This document shows, piece after piece, positions 35,547 through 45,686 of a stretch of 64,000 bases of DNA. Every line of letters begins with the position of its first letter. The first letter of the stretch is position 1. The DNA comes from Acarospora socialis (Eukaryota; Ascomycota; Lecanoromycetes; Acarosporales; Acarosporaceae). A model generated the notes under the pieces. The model had not been told where the DNA came from. It saw nothing but the letters and a program-made list of their open reading frames with translations, and did no database searches. A program made the position numbers and the translations under genes. The stretch covers positions 1,054,001 to 1,118,000 of the forward strand of contig JAMYGW020000012.1 in NCBI GenBank assembly GCA_025617375.2, given 5' to 3'.

Positions 35547-38500
35547 ATGAGCAGGTGAGTGCTCGTTACTAGTTCAGCTAGATATTATTTTGTCCATACT
35601 TGTGGCTCACGGCTTCGTCAGATCGGAGACAGACCTGGCAATCAACATACGGAAAGCAACAAGTATCGGTACGATTTCGCTCTGCCCCTCGCTCACTAGA
35701 TCAAGCAAGCTGATGAGAATGTGATTTCAGAGGAATCTGCGCCAAAACGTACAAAGACCTCCGAATCTGGGCTTGTGGGGCGAAGGAGACTTACAAGGCG
35801 CAGGAAAACATGTCCGGAGCTGCATCGTCTATACCTGGGACCACAAGTCCTCACAATCCTTCTGGGCTGGCATGAAAGTGTGAGCTTCCTCCTAGCCTCT
35901 GAGAACAGCCCTGGCTTCATCGTTCTTCTCTTCTTCATGGCCATGCCACTTACACTTCTGGTCAAGGCAACCCATTCTCGCCGACGAAGTTCAGACGTTC
36001 AAGGCTTTAATCACCATCCATAAGGTCTTACAGGAGGGACATCCGATCACTGTCAAGGAGGCACAAGCCAATGTCAACTGGTTGGAAAGCTTAACAAGAG
36101 GGGTCTCAGGGGACGGTCTCCGCGGTATGCTTCTTCGTACCTAACGCTGGGATGGATTTTGCACGGAATAGGGTTCGTGGAGAGCCTTCGATGATGGGAA
36201 AGCTGATAAATTAGAGCAGGTTATGGACCACTACTGCGAGAATACGTTTACTTTCTCTTAGCCAAACTTGCGTTCCATCGACAACATCCAGAGTTCAATG
36301 GTCCTCCCTCTTCCGTTCAGTACGGTGTCTAGTTGGGCTAACTAGTCGCAAAGGCCTTTTCGAGTATGAGGAATATATCAGTTTGAAATCTATCAACGAT
36401 CCGAATGAAGGGTGAGCAGTACCTCGTCAACTTGTTGCATTGTTTCCTATCTAACTAAAGAACAGATATGAGACCATATCTGATCTAATGATCTTGCAAG
36501 ATCAGATTGATTCTTTCCAGAAACTCATCTTCTCAAATTTCAGAACCGGTGCAAATAATGAGTGCCGAATATCGGCGTTGGTGCCGCTGGTGCAGGAAAG
36601 CTACGGCATCTACAAGTTCATAACCAGCATGCTTCGAGCTATGCATACGAGTAGGTGATCTGAGTGTTTCTGGAAGGGTCTGTTATTGACCCAAGTGAAG
36701 CTACCGGAGACGATGACGCTCTTGAGCCGTTACGAGGACGCTACGACGCTCAACACTATCGACTTGTCAAGTTTTACTACGAATGCTCTAACCTAAGATA
36801 TCTGACGAGTTTGATTACAGTACCAAAGCTACCTCAGGACCCGCCAAATCTACTTTCGGAAGACGAAGATCGACCGGCATTACCACGGCGTCCAACGAAA
36901 GAAGTGGAAAAACAGCCCACCCCTACCCCTGCGCCTGCGCCTAGAACCGTGCCTGCGGCTGATCCTGAGCCAATCAACGAATTCTGGAAGAACGAGCAGC
37001 GGCGGCAACAAGATGAGTTCGAAGCGGAGCAGCGACGTCTGCAAGAGCAATGGGAGCAACAACAGTATCAGCAGCAACTTGCACAACAGCAAGCGCAGCG
37101 AGACTTTGAAGAGCAGCAGCGTCTGCAAGCAGAGCAGCAAAGACTGGCACAAGAACAGTTGATGCGAGACCAGTATCAGCAACAGACTCAGGGTCGTATG
37201 GCGGAGCTTGAACGGGAGAATCTGAACGCTCGTGCACAGTACGAACGGGATCAGCTGATGTTGGAACAATATGATAGGCGGATGAAGGACTTAGAGACGC
37301 AACTCAACCAGCTGAACTCCAACTTCAACCAGCAAAACTCTTCGAAAGACGATCAGATTCGAGCTCTTCAGGAACAGGTTAATACGTGGCGGAGCAAGTA
37401 CGAAGCGCTAGCGAAGCTCTACTCTCAGTTGCGGCACGAGCACCTCGAGCTCCTGCAGAAATTCAAGAGCGTCCAACTTAAGGCTGCTTCCGCCCAGGAA
37501 GCAATTGACAAACGGGAAAAGCTGGAGCGGGAGATCAAGACGAAGAACCTGGAGCTGGCGGATATGATTCGCGAGAGGGATCGGGCTCTTCACGAGAAAG
37601 ATAGGGTAACAGGTGGAAACAGGGAGGAAGTTGAGAAGCTCAAGCGCGAGTTGAGGTTTGCACTGGAGAAGGCCGATAATGCTGAGCGTGCGAAAGGTTC
37701 GGAGCTTTCGTCAATGCTGGCCAAGTATAACCGGGAGATGGCTGATCTCGAAGAGAGCCTTCGGGTATGTACAATTGTTGCCGTGGGCTTGAAGATGCTT
37801 ACTAACCCGAGTAGAATAAGACTCGTGCTCTGGAAGACGTTCGCTCGAAGTATGGAGAGCGCGATGGCGATCTTGAACGTGCCCTCCGTGAAAAGGAAGA
37901 AGAACTGGAGATCTACAAGTCCGGAATGGATCAGACGTTACTGGAGCTCAACGAGCTGAAGATGGTGAACGGCACTGCTGGTTATCCGCTTTCCGGTGGG
38001 CTAACATTTCGTAGACTGGAGGCGACACCGACAAAGCGCTGGACGAACAAATCGATCAAGTACTCCTGAGCAACATCCAGAAGATCAACGACATAATAGA
38101 CTCGGTTCTGCAGAGCGCCGTTCAGCGAGTAGACGATGCTCTCTACGAACTGGACTCTTCTATGCAAGCAGGAAACCAGAACGCTTCGCCTGCCTACGTG
38201 TTGTCACAGATCGAGAAAGCCTCTTCCAGCGCGACGGAGTTCTCCACAGCTTTCAACAACTTTATCGCAGATGGCCCCAATAGTACACATGCGGAGATTA
38301 TCCGTACTGTCAATGTGTTTTCTGGATCCATTGCGGATGTCCTCAGCAACACCAAGGGTCTTACACGGTTTGCGACAGACGACCGAAAGGCCGACCAGCT
38401 CATCAACGCTGCTCGACAGTCTGCCCAGTCTACAGTCAACTTCTTCCGGGGCTTACAGTCCTTCCGCCTTGAAGGCTTGGAGGCAACACAAAAGACAGAT

Positions 38501-39386
38501 GTAGTCATCAACAACAATCACGAGGTGCTAATGAACCTACAGAAGCTTTCAAAACTAGCGGACGCCTTTGCACCAAAGAGCGGCAAGATCACCAGTGCCA
38601 GTGGCGATATTGGCGATCTCGTCGACCGCGAGTTGACGAACGCCGCCAACGCGATTGACGCCGCAGTGGAGCGGCTAAACAAGCTCAAAAAGAAGCCACG
38701 AGACGGGTATTCGACGTACGAACTGAAAATCCACGACTCCATCCTCGAGGCCGCCATCGCCGTAACGAACGCCATCGCCCAGCTCATCCGAGCCGCGACC
38801 GCCTCCCAGCAAGAGATCGTCAAAGAAGGCCGCGGCAGTTCTTCGCGGACAGCATTCTACAAACGCAACAACCGGTGGACGGAAGGCCTAATCAGTGCGG
38901 CCAAGGCCGTCGCAACATCAACCAACACCCTGATCGAGACGGCCGACGGCGTCATCAGCGGCCGCAACAGCCCGGAGCAGCTCATCGTGGCCAGCAACGA
39001 CGTCGCCGCCTCGACGGCACAGCTGGTGGCTGCCAGCAGGGTTAAGGCGACGCTGATGAGCAAGACGCAGGATCGTCTGGAGGGCGCGAGCAAGGCTGTC
39101 ACGGAGGCGTGCAGAAGTTTGGTCAGGCAGGTGCAGGACATCATCAGCCAGCGGAACCGGGACGAGAACGAGGTCGTGGATTATGCGAAGTTGAGCGGGC
39201 ACGAGTTCAAGATTCGGGAAATGGAGCAACAGGTTTGTCCTACATCGCACTGGCTAGAGCTTGGCCACTGCACACGGGTTCGCTAACGGAACTGTGTATT
39301 AGGTCGAGATCTTGCAGCTGGAGAATAACCTGGCGCAGGCTAGGCAGAGGCTCGGCGAGATGCGGAAGGTGTCTTATCAGGAATGA
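35547..39386 (+). CDS. SLA2: Endocytic actin-coupling protein SLA2/END4 (HIP1R family)
   Basis: SLA2 links clathrin-coated membrane to actin. The gene is fragmented at its 5' end: the first exon is 8 nt (ATGAGCAG), and several short exons rebuild the ANTH domain (SETDLAINIRKATSIEESAP, KRKHVRSCIVYTWDHKSSQ, FWAGMKVQPILADEVQTFKA, GYGPLLREYVYFLLAKLAFH). The junction giving MLRAMHTTTGDDDALEPLRG matches the family. A Q-rich coiled coil follows (about residues 340-620), then the talin-like THATCH/I-LWEQ actin-binding domain (YSTYELKIHDSILEAAIAVT, NRWTEGLISAAKAVATSTN) and the tail VEILQLENNLAQARQRLGEM. Total is about 1,000 residues. It is the classic left flank of the Pezizomycotina MAT locus, as found here. 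Confidence 0.95.
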
Positions 39387-39761
39387 TCGAGTCTGGACGT
39401 CTCTTGTGTATGGGTGTGCTTGCGGTCTCCGTTACGGCTCTGGGTTCTCGTACGGGTATACTCCCTTAGCGCGCATGGGGTTCTAGTTGCCGTGCTTCAT
39501 GTACCCTGGTAGTGGTTGTTCAAAGAGTGTGGCCATCGATATGTACACAGACGACACTCCGTTTCTGCAGCTTAGTCTCTCCGCTTGCTATACATTAGTG
39601 GCGGCGTTGCGGGGACTCCGAGCAACTGTAACCCTTCCCACGCTCGCAAGATTGAAAGCCCGCGCGATTGTTTTCTACCCATAGCTATTCCCGGAGTGCC
39701 AGAATGCGGACGTTGGTCAATTCGCATTCGAGTAGCATACGACAATTGTTCCATCAATCCA
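39387..39761. other. Intergenic gap between SLA2 and the decayed gene
   Basis: A 375-bp stretch at the convergent ends of two genes. No repeat or gene is seen. Confidence 0.45.
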
Positions 39762-40341
39762 CTACGGAAGTTCCAAAACGGTACCGATGAATAGCTTCAA
39801 TCGCCGACGTCTCGTATCCACATTCCCATCCATTGCCAGTCCGCACGCCACCAGCAGAGCCGCGATCTCAGCGTCTATCGTATGTTAATGCGCTGTAAGC
39901 TGCTAAGATTGAACGAATGGAATCTCACGGCTAAGTCGTGACAATGCTCCAAGATGGAGGGGAAAGCCGTTAACAGGTTGGTTCTGCGGGTTGCGGAGCG
40001 TTTCCAGCGCGGTGTCTTGATGCCGGATCGGAGAGTTCGCCATACGGGCGATTTGGTTCGAACTCCTGTAATATAGTGTTAGTTGAGGTTTGGGACAAGA
40101 GCAAAAATTGCTGACTTCTGCGTATCGAAAATCCTGATTCCTCAATCTGGTGTTCAATGCTGCGAACTTGTCGGGCATAGCCTGCCGAAGGCCACCCTAC
40201 TGATTGGTGGGGTCGGTGCGAATACCAGCAATCTGAGCTTGCAACACCTGTCCATTGTTGAATGCCGGTGTCTGCGGTACACGCGATAATTCCTCCGCGG
40301 CAGCTGTCAGGCTTTGAGACAGGCGGGCATAATCGGGCTGT
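39762..40341 (-). pseudogene. Decayed copy of a small uncharacterised fungal protein gene
   Basis: Reading the - strand gives four linked pieces: YARLSQSLTAAAEELSRVPQ with QIAGIRTDPTNQ, then MPDKFAALNTRLRNQDFRYA, then NQIARMANSPIRHQDTALET with NQPVNGFPLHLGALSRLS, then, after an intron, EIAALLVACGLAMDGNVDTR ending LKLFIGTVLELP. I recall this block order (coiled start, NS-x-x-R-x-D-x-x-LEPL, GFP, ALGLP-like end) from a family of about 200-residue fungal proteins without known function. A TAG stands between pieces 1 and 2 (near 40184), no splice pair joins pieces 2 and 3 in phase, and no start ATG is evident. I infer decay, but a misjudged exon structure is possible. Confidence 0.5.
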
Positions 40342-40838
40342 GCTGCTTTTCTAATTTATACGAAGTGAGCTTTGTGTTATGCTCTGGTCAAGTGTAAACA
40401 AAGTAATAAGTTGAATTTATACGAAGAAGCTTCGCTTGGTAACCAAGAGACTTATTTCCTTATTCGAGTGGAAGGGATGAGGAAGGTATGAGGGAGGGTA
40501 TGGAGGAAGGGAATTGGGGATGAGGGCTTAGGTGGTAGACGCTCTAAGCGCTGCCGCTGCCGGCAGGTGGCGGGCGTGGGGTTTGGACTGGGCAGGTAAG
40601 GTTCATTGCCGTTGCCGCCGCCGCCGGTGGGTGGGGTGGGGGAGAAAAGTTTGTTGCGACCTCATCTCCCAGCTCTCAACGCAACAACTGATACTGGAAC
40701 CTCATAATATTTCTTGAGTTCTATCTACGTTCGGTACCAAACTTATTATAAGAACTGGAGCCTGTTCCCTACCCAACAGAATGCCTATTCCCAACTCTCG
40801 AGTCGCCAAGTTCGTTCGACACAAAGCTCTGCCTAACC
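40342..40838. other. Intergenic gap downstream of MAT1-1-1
   Basis: Contains a direct repeat of ATTTATACGAAG (near 40355 and again near 40416) and a G/A-rich run near 40470-40515. No gene is supported. The left idiomorph border is likely to lie here or within the neighbouring decayed gene. Confidence 0.4.
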
Positions 40839-41994
40839 TCAGCTGAACATATCTTCGTTCAGGTAATCGCTCATGTCGAATGGGTTGAAAGGATCGCCCA
40901 TGAACGGATCGTAATGGAGATCGGTCGAATTGTCCGGGTCGAATTGACTATTGAATGGGAATTCATCCCCAGATTCCAACAGCACTTGCCCTAGGATGTT
41001 GTTGCCAAGCTGAGCAGCGTGGTCCACAACCTCTGCCTTCTTGGTATCGTTGTCCAAGTCCTTTAGCATACTCTCAACCAACTCCTTCTCAAAGTCTCTC
41101 TCGGCGGCTTCCTCTCCTCCAACAGTTGAAATCTGCGAAGTATCAGGATGAACGATAGATTCCTGAGTCGGTCCATCTTCTCTTGGTACCACAAGTTCGT
41201 CAGAAGGGGACTCCGTTGGTTGAGCGGTTGTTGCCATAGTCATGGTGGATCCATCCCTCACAGCTACCAGGTTCCCATCCCCAGCAACATATCCACAAGC
41301 GTAGCAGTGCTGAACAATATCTTCAACTGAGAGGTTGGTGGTAAGAAGACCTTGCTTAATGGTAGTGGCAGTGGACCCGCGAGTGAGAACAGTTTCATTG
41401 TCTTCATTGGTCGAAAACTTCCAGCCTAACATCTTGAAGTACTCAGTGGGAGGAAGTACACCAATGTGTGGAGCAGCGATGGCAAGGAAAGAGTCAAGCG
41501 GCGCATTCTCTTTTCCCTTGTCGTCGCGGATGATAGAGTACGCTTTGGATAAGATAGTCCATTTGGCTTTGAAGGGGTCGGCGTGCCACAAGCCGGTGAG
41601 GAAGGTCGAAATGTCCTTCTGCTGAAGGCTCGTAAACATCGGAGAGTAATAGCCTAACATTGTCAGTTTAGTTACTTAAACAGAGGACTCTTGCCTTACT
41701 TCGAAAAGCCATCCAGGAGTTCAACGGCCTTGTCGCAGCTTTCGTTGCATCTGCCTTAGCTCTTTTTGCCTTCTTTCTCATTTGATTCTCGTTGGGTCCA
41801 GATCGCTTCTTGCCGTTCACGTTGGCGCTGCTGTCCGCTGAGATGGATGGCGCGGGCGCGGATTGGGCCGGTATGACCGGCTGAAGCGGCTGAGGTTGTA
41901 CAGCTGCAACCATAGCAGTGATCTGCTCTGGAGTGTGCGTTGCTAGGAGCTGTTGGAAAGCAGGTGGAACCGGAGACAACGCCGAAGTCGCCAT
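40839..41994 (-). CDS. MAT1-1-1: Mating-type protein MAT1-1-1 (alpha-box transcription factor)
   Basis: Two exons (41994-41700 and 41653-40839) join in phase to 369 residues. The alpha-box domain runs from about residue 90: RPLNSWMAFRSYYSPMFTSL, then QQKDISTFLTGLWHADPFKA, then KWTILSKAYSIIRDDKG and FLAIAAPHIGVLPPTEYFKM. The intron splits the alpha box after WMAFR, the position conserved across Pezizomycotina. The N-terminus is P/A/Q-rich, preceded by a basic KKRSGPNENQMRKKAKRAK stretch; the C-terminus is acidic. The protein sets MAT1-1 cell identity and activates pheromone and receptor genes. An in-frame ATG exists at 42171, but the conserved-looking start MATSALSPVPPAFQQLL is preferred. It lies between SLA2 and APN2. 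Confidence 0.96.
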
Positions 41995-42411
41995 GTCGAA
42001 ATCGAAATCGAGGTTGTGTTGTTGAAGGCGACAGGGAGAAATCACGGACGAGAGCTGTCTATCTTCCAGAGATAGTACAAGAGTAATTGAAAGGATTTGA
42101 TATGTTGAGAGAAGGAGGAGCGAAAAGAGTGCAAATGAAAAGGTGGCGTGGGAGGTGAGGTGGGAGGTCATAGTGAAGGCATCTTGTGGTGTTATTGCAA
42201 CAAAAGCAGGAGGTTGGTCGTTCAGTTTTGCGCATCAACACAAAGGAAAACTCGCTATACTTCCCCTTATCTACGCACGGTACGTTGAGACGGCAGTTCG
42301 TTTAAAAGATTTCTACGCCGCAAGCCTCTGAAGCAAGGGTTGCCTAAAATTACACATTCTCCGCCACGCCTTTCTCCCCACTTATAAGCTGACATCGTAG
42401 AAAGTCATGTT
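41995..42411. promoter_or_regulatory. MAT1-1-1 upstream region
   Basis: This 417-bp stretch separates MAT1-1-1 from the 3' end of the next gene on the same strand, and so should hold the MAT1-1-1 promoter. An open frame in phase with MAT1-1-1 reaches back to an ATG at 42171 and would encode a hydrophobic extension. No known binding site was identified. Confidence 0.4.
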
Positions 42412-43640
42412 CTACTGTCCTCCCAAACGACTCTTCGGGATCATCTTCTGAATGACAATAGTAGGCAGCATCCGTCCGGTGATTCTAGGTGCGTGAGCAA
42501 CCTCATGGTCAAATCCATCTGTGACGATTAGCTTGGGTTCGTGTCTACCAGCTATTTTGGACCTTACCCATTGTTTGACCCAAGCGCTCCAGCTTGGTCT
42601 TGCTACCAGATCGTTCCGGATATCTCCTGACTGTCTATCACAATCGTCAACAGTATTCCGGAAATTGCAGGGAGTCACTTACAGTGAAGAATGGGTTCGG
42701 AGCCACAAAATACTGCTTGTTAACTCAGCGCCGCACTTCTGTAAGACCTTTGCTAATGGCTCACCTGACGTACACGGGTAATGTTGCCATCCAAGCCAAT
42801 CCCAGCATGGTTGTCTGTGAGCTGTACACCCTGCGAATATCAGCCTCGAGCTTCTGGTTGCTTGCCGACAAAGCCTCACCGGTTGAGTAATTGGAGCTCC
42901 GTCATGTTTCTATTGCAACTCGTCAGTAAGTCGCCCCGCTTCTCCTGAGTTGTGGTAATGGAGTACGAACATCTTCGATAGTCTTGATGATATCTTTGCA
43001 TTCCTTGGACCAACCACACAAGATTCTAACACCCGCCCAAGGCACTATCTGAGCACTCATGTTTCGACTTGGAGCACGTATGCCAGTGCCGCTGCCTGGC
43101 GCGTTCCGGCCCAAGAACTGCTGCCAAGGCTTGCGGCCTTTGGCGAAATGAGGGCGGGAGCGTTTCTGATACCTCCTTGCCAGGACTTGGGCAACGACTT
43201 TCTGGCGGTGAATGCGACGCTTCCAAGCTGCAATGATACGCATGCACTGCCTTGAGAGATCTCCAATCGATCCGAAGAATCTATGTGCTGAGGTCTTGTC
43301 AACGAACAGCTCCGGTGAGTGTACCAGCCGATCGCATTCTTCGTAAATCTTCTGCAAGCAGAGCTTGACAGCTGATTTCGACAGCTTTTTGTAGTTCAAC
43401 TCATACTCGTCCCGGATAGCAGAAAGGTCGGAGACAAGTACTTCGAGAAAGTCTTGGCTACAGGTGCGCATGGGCTCGTGAGGATTGTCTGAGAACCTTA
43501 GTGGAGCTTAGACGCAGGACACAACCCAGACACTCACCTTTGGTGACACCTCGATCATACTCTTGGTAAGTGACAGCCATTTTCACTCCACTACCCGCCT
43601 GCAGACCGAGCTTGTTGAACTTTTCTTTAACCAGACTCAT
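42412..43640 (-). CDS. Idiomorph gene of unknown function next to MAT1-1-1
   Basis: Six exons (43640-43538, 43488-42971, 42909-42880, 42830-42765, 42738-42683, 42634-42412), all with GT-AG ends, join in phase to 331 residues. The start MSLVKEKFNKLGLQ is the first ATG after an in-frame region lacking one. The N-terminal half is helical and charged (SDLSAIRDEYELNYKKLSK, CLQKIYEECDRLVHSPELF), then very basic (AAWKRRIHRQKVVAQVLARR, YQKRSRPHFAKGRKPWQQF). The C-terminus includes WSAWVKQWVRSKIAGRHEPK and ends MLPTIVIQKMIPKSRLGGQ. No HMG box, alpha box or other known domain is visible. Its place suggests a secondary MAT1-1 gene (MAT1-1-4 and MAT1-1-8 are known from other orders), but I cannot match it to either. 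Confidence 0.68.
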
Positions 43641-45686
43641 TCTCGCTTTATTTGAGTATGTTCCTTGTCTGGCTCGCGTTCGATGAAGTTGTTGTAGAAG
43701 AATCACATTGCCTGGAGTGTTGCGTGGATGCTGAGGTGGCAATGTTGCTTGGGAGATATCTCTACAACAAGTGTGGGTTATTATTTCCAAGGGCTAACAC
43801 CGCGCAATTGCTAGAGCAACAATAACAATGATATAGCCTTTAGCGTTTACACCCCCTATTGTCAGCTATACACTCTAATCAACCAACCACCATATTAAAT
43901 TGACAACTTTCGATGCATTAACTAATTGTATCGCATTCACTTTTGCTCTTAAGATTGGTCGTTGAGTCACTATAATATCGGCTCCTTGGATCTCAATCTA
44001 TAGTTCAACTAGAAGGACACCTGGCCCTACTCGCAAACGCCGAGCTCGAGCGCATGCCCGCGGGCTCGACCTGCCCCGAAGCAAGCCCCTTTTGAGTTCG
44101 CTATACTTGGTCACCTGCAAGCTTCAACAGATCCCCGACTCCAGTCTCACGGCACGAATGGTTTGGCTTTTTGTATTCCTGTTTTCGAGGCAGGCGGTTG
44201 TTCTACTATACGTCTGTAACCCGAAGCGTTTTCCCACCTGACCCAAATCCCCGTGGACGGCAGCGCTGGTTTTCTTCTCTGGAGATCTCAACCTCGAGGT
44301 GGTATGGTTGGAAGGGATGAAACGCAAATGGAGATGGAGGTGGTCCTGTATCCAGACTTGGCAGATAGTTGTCAATAACGGGATTGAATCATGTAGCTAG
44401 CTTAGTAGCCTAGGGAGGAGAGCAGGAAGGGGGAAATAGAAATGAATCGGTTAATTGGAAAGGGGGATAGTGTTGTCATTGCGAAGGGTGTCGACCTGTG
44501 ACTCGACAATTGATGTACGATACCAATCCAAGAATAATAACACTTCTTCTCCGATTCGTGGGAGTAGGAACCGTAACACTACGGACTATAAACCCCAACA
44601 ACATCCCTAACCAACTCCGCCTCCGTCTAACACTTCCCCTTTCATCCCGTCCTGGAACCATCATCAGCCTCTCTCCTTGTCCGCCTCTTCCTCCTCTCTA
44701 TTGGACCAGTACCCCGAGCTGCTCGAACACCCAAATAGAGCAGAGACGAGAAGATACTGCAAGTGATCCGACAATACCTACCCTCAAAACTACCCATATC
44801 AAGATGCGAACCAGCACACCTTGGCCCCGCTCAAGCGCTTAGGAACACCCACAGCTTATGCCGAGATATCTGTACACAGAGATTTGACTCTTTTTCCTTA
44901 TGCCGAGAACGCGGGTGAGAGCCGTGGAAGATGTGGAGTGTATAGATGTGGAGTGTATAGATGTGGAGTGTATAGATGTGGAGTGTATAGATGTGGAGTG
45001 TATAGATGTGGAGTGTATAGATGTGGAGTGTATAGATGTGGAGTGTATAGATGTGGAGTGTATAGATGTGGAGTGTATAGATGTGGAGTGTATAGATGTG
45101 GAGTGTATAGATGTGGAGTGTATAGATGTGGAGTGTATAGATGTGATGTGGAGCGTGGGGATGCAGAGGGAGTTGAGAACCGGAAAGTGGGCAAGACGGG
45201 AGGTAATTCGTGGTTGCGGGGATGGGAAAAAAGGGAATGCTGTGGCCCTGCAAGGATTGCAGAGGTGCAGGCAGTCTCTGTCAGTTAATGGCAGGAGGAA
45301 GTTGCTATGGGAGAGTTGGGGGAGCGAGGGTAAGTCGTTTTCGGCTTTGCTTGTGACGACCTTGAGCTCTCTGCCCAGGCGACGGAAGCATGGCAAGCGC
45401 AATCATGACATGTCGTGTACATTGGCCGTGACAAGCATTTCGAATTGCCCTGACACGTGTGTTCCTCAGCTTTGTTGGATTGGCTCGGGTATGGTGGAAC
45501 TTGGTTGCGAGGGCAGATCGCTTGTTGCCTTGTTAAGAGGACCGCTGTGCTGCGTGACGGTAGTTGATGGGTATGAAGATGGAGTTAGAGATCGAATATT
45601 CTCGCACAAGTCTAGATCTCAGACGCTCCACGATTCTCCAAACTCCCTTGATCCCAATTTTCCCACACGTCCATTGCGGAAAACAA
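43641..45686. other. Gene-free stretch of 2 kb between the idiomorph gene and APN2
   Basis: Contains the promoter of the unknown idiomorph gene, a minisatellite at 44933-45142 and the APN2 3' end. The segment near 43800-43990 is A/T-rich. I looked for an HMG-box reading frame on both strands and found none. Long frames across the minisatellite are a result of its 15-bp period. The right idiomorph border probably lies here. Confidence 0.5.
44933..45142. repeat. Minisatellite, 14 perfect copies of a 15-bp unit
   Basis: The unit is GTGGAGTGTATAGAT, repeated 14 times without a mismatch over 210 bp, with a partly related start (GTGGAAGAT) just before and GATGTGGAGCG after. Because 15 is a multiple of 3, several frames stay open on both strands and encode simple pentapeptide runs (CGVYR, VECID, TLHIY). 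No coding role is supported. Perfect identity implies recent expansion. Confidence 0.97.

Noticed and set aside
40045-40070. GGTTCGAACTCC word resembling a tRNA B box
   Set aside because: No A box or cloverleaf can be formed around it; it is antisense to the decayed small-protein gene.
43800-45686. Search for an HMG-box MAT1-2-1 gene beside MAT1-1-1
   Set aside because: No frame on either strand shows the RPPNAFILYR-type core or other HMG features.
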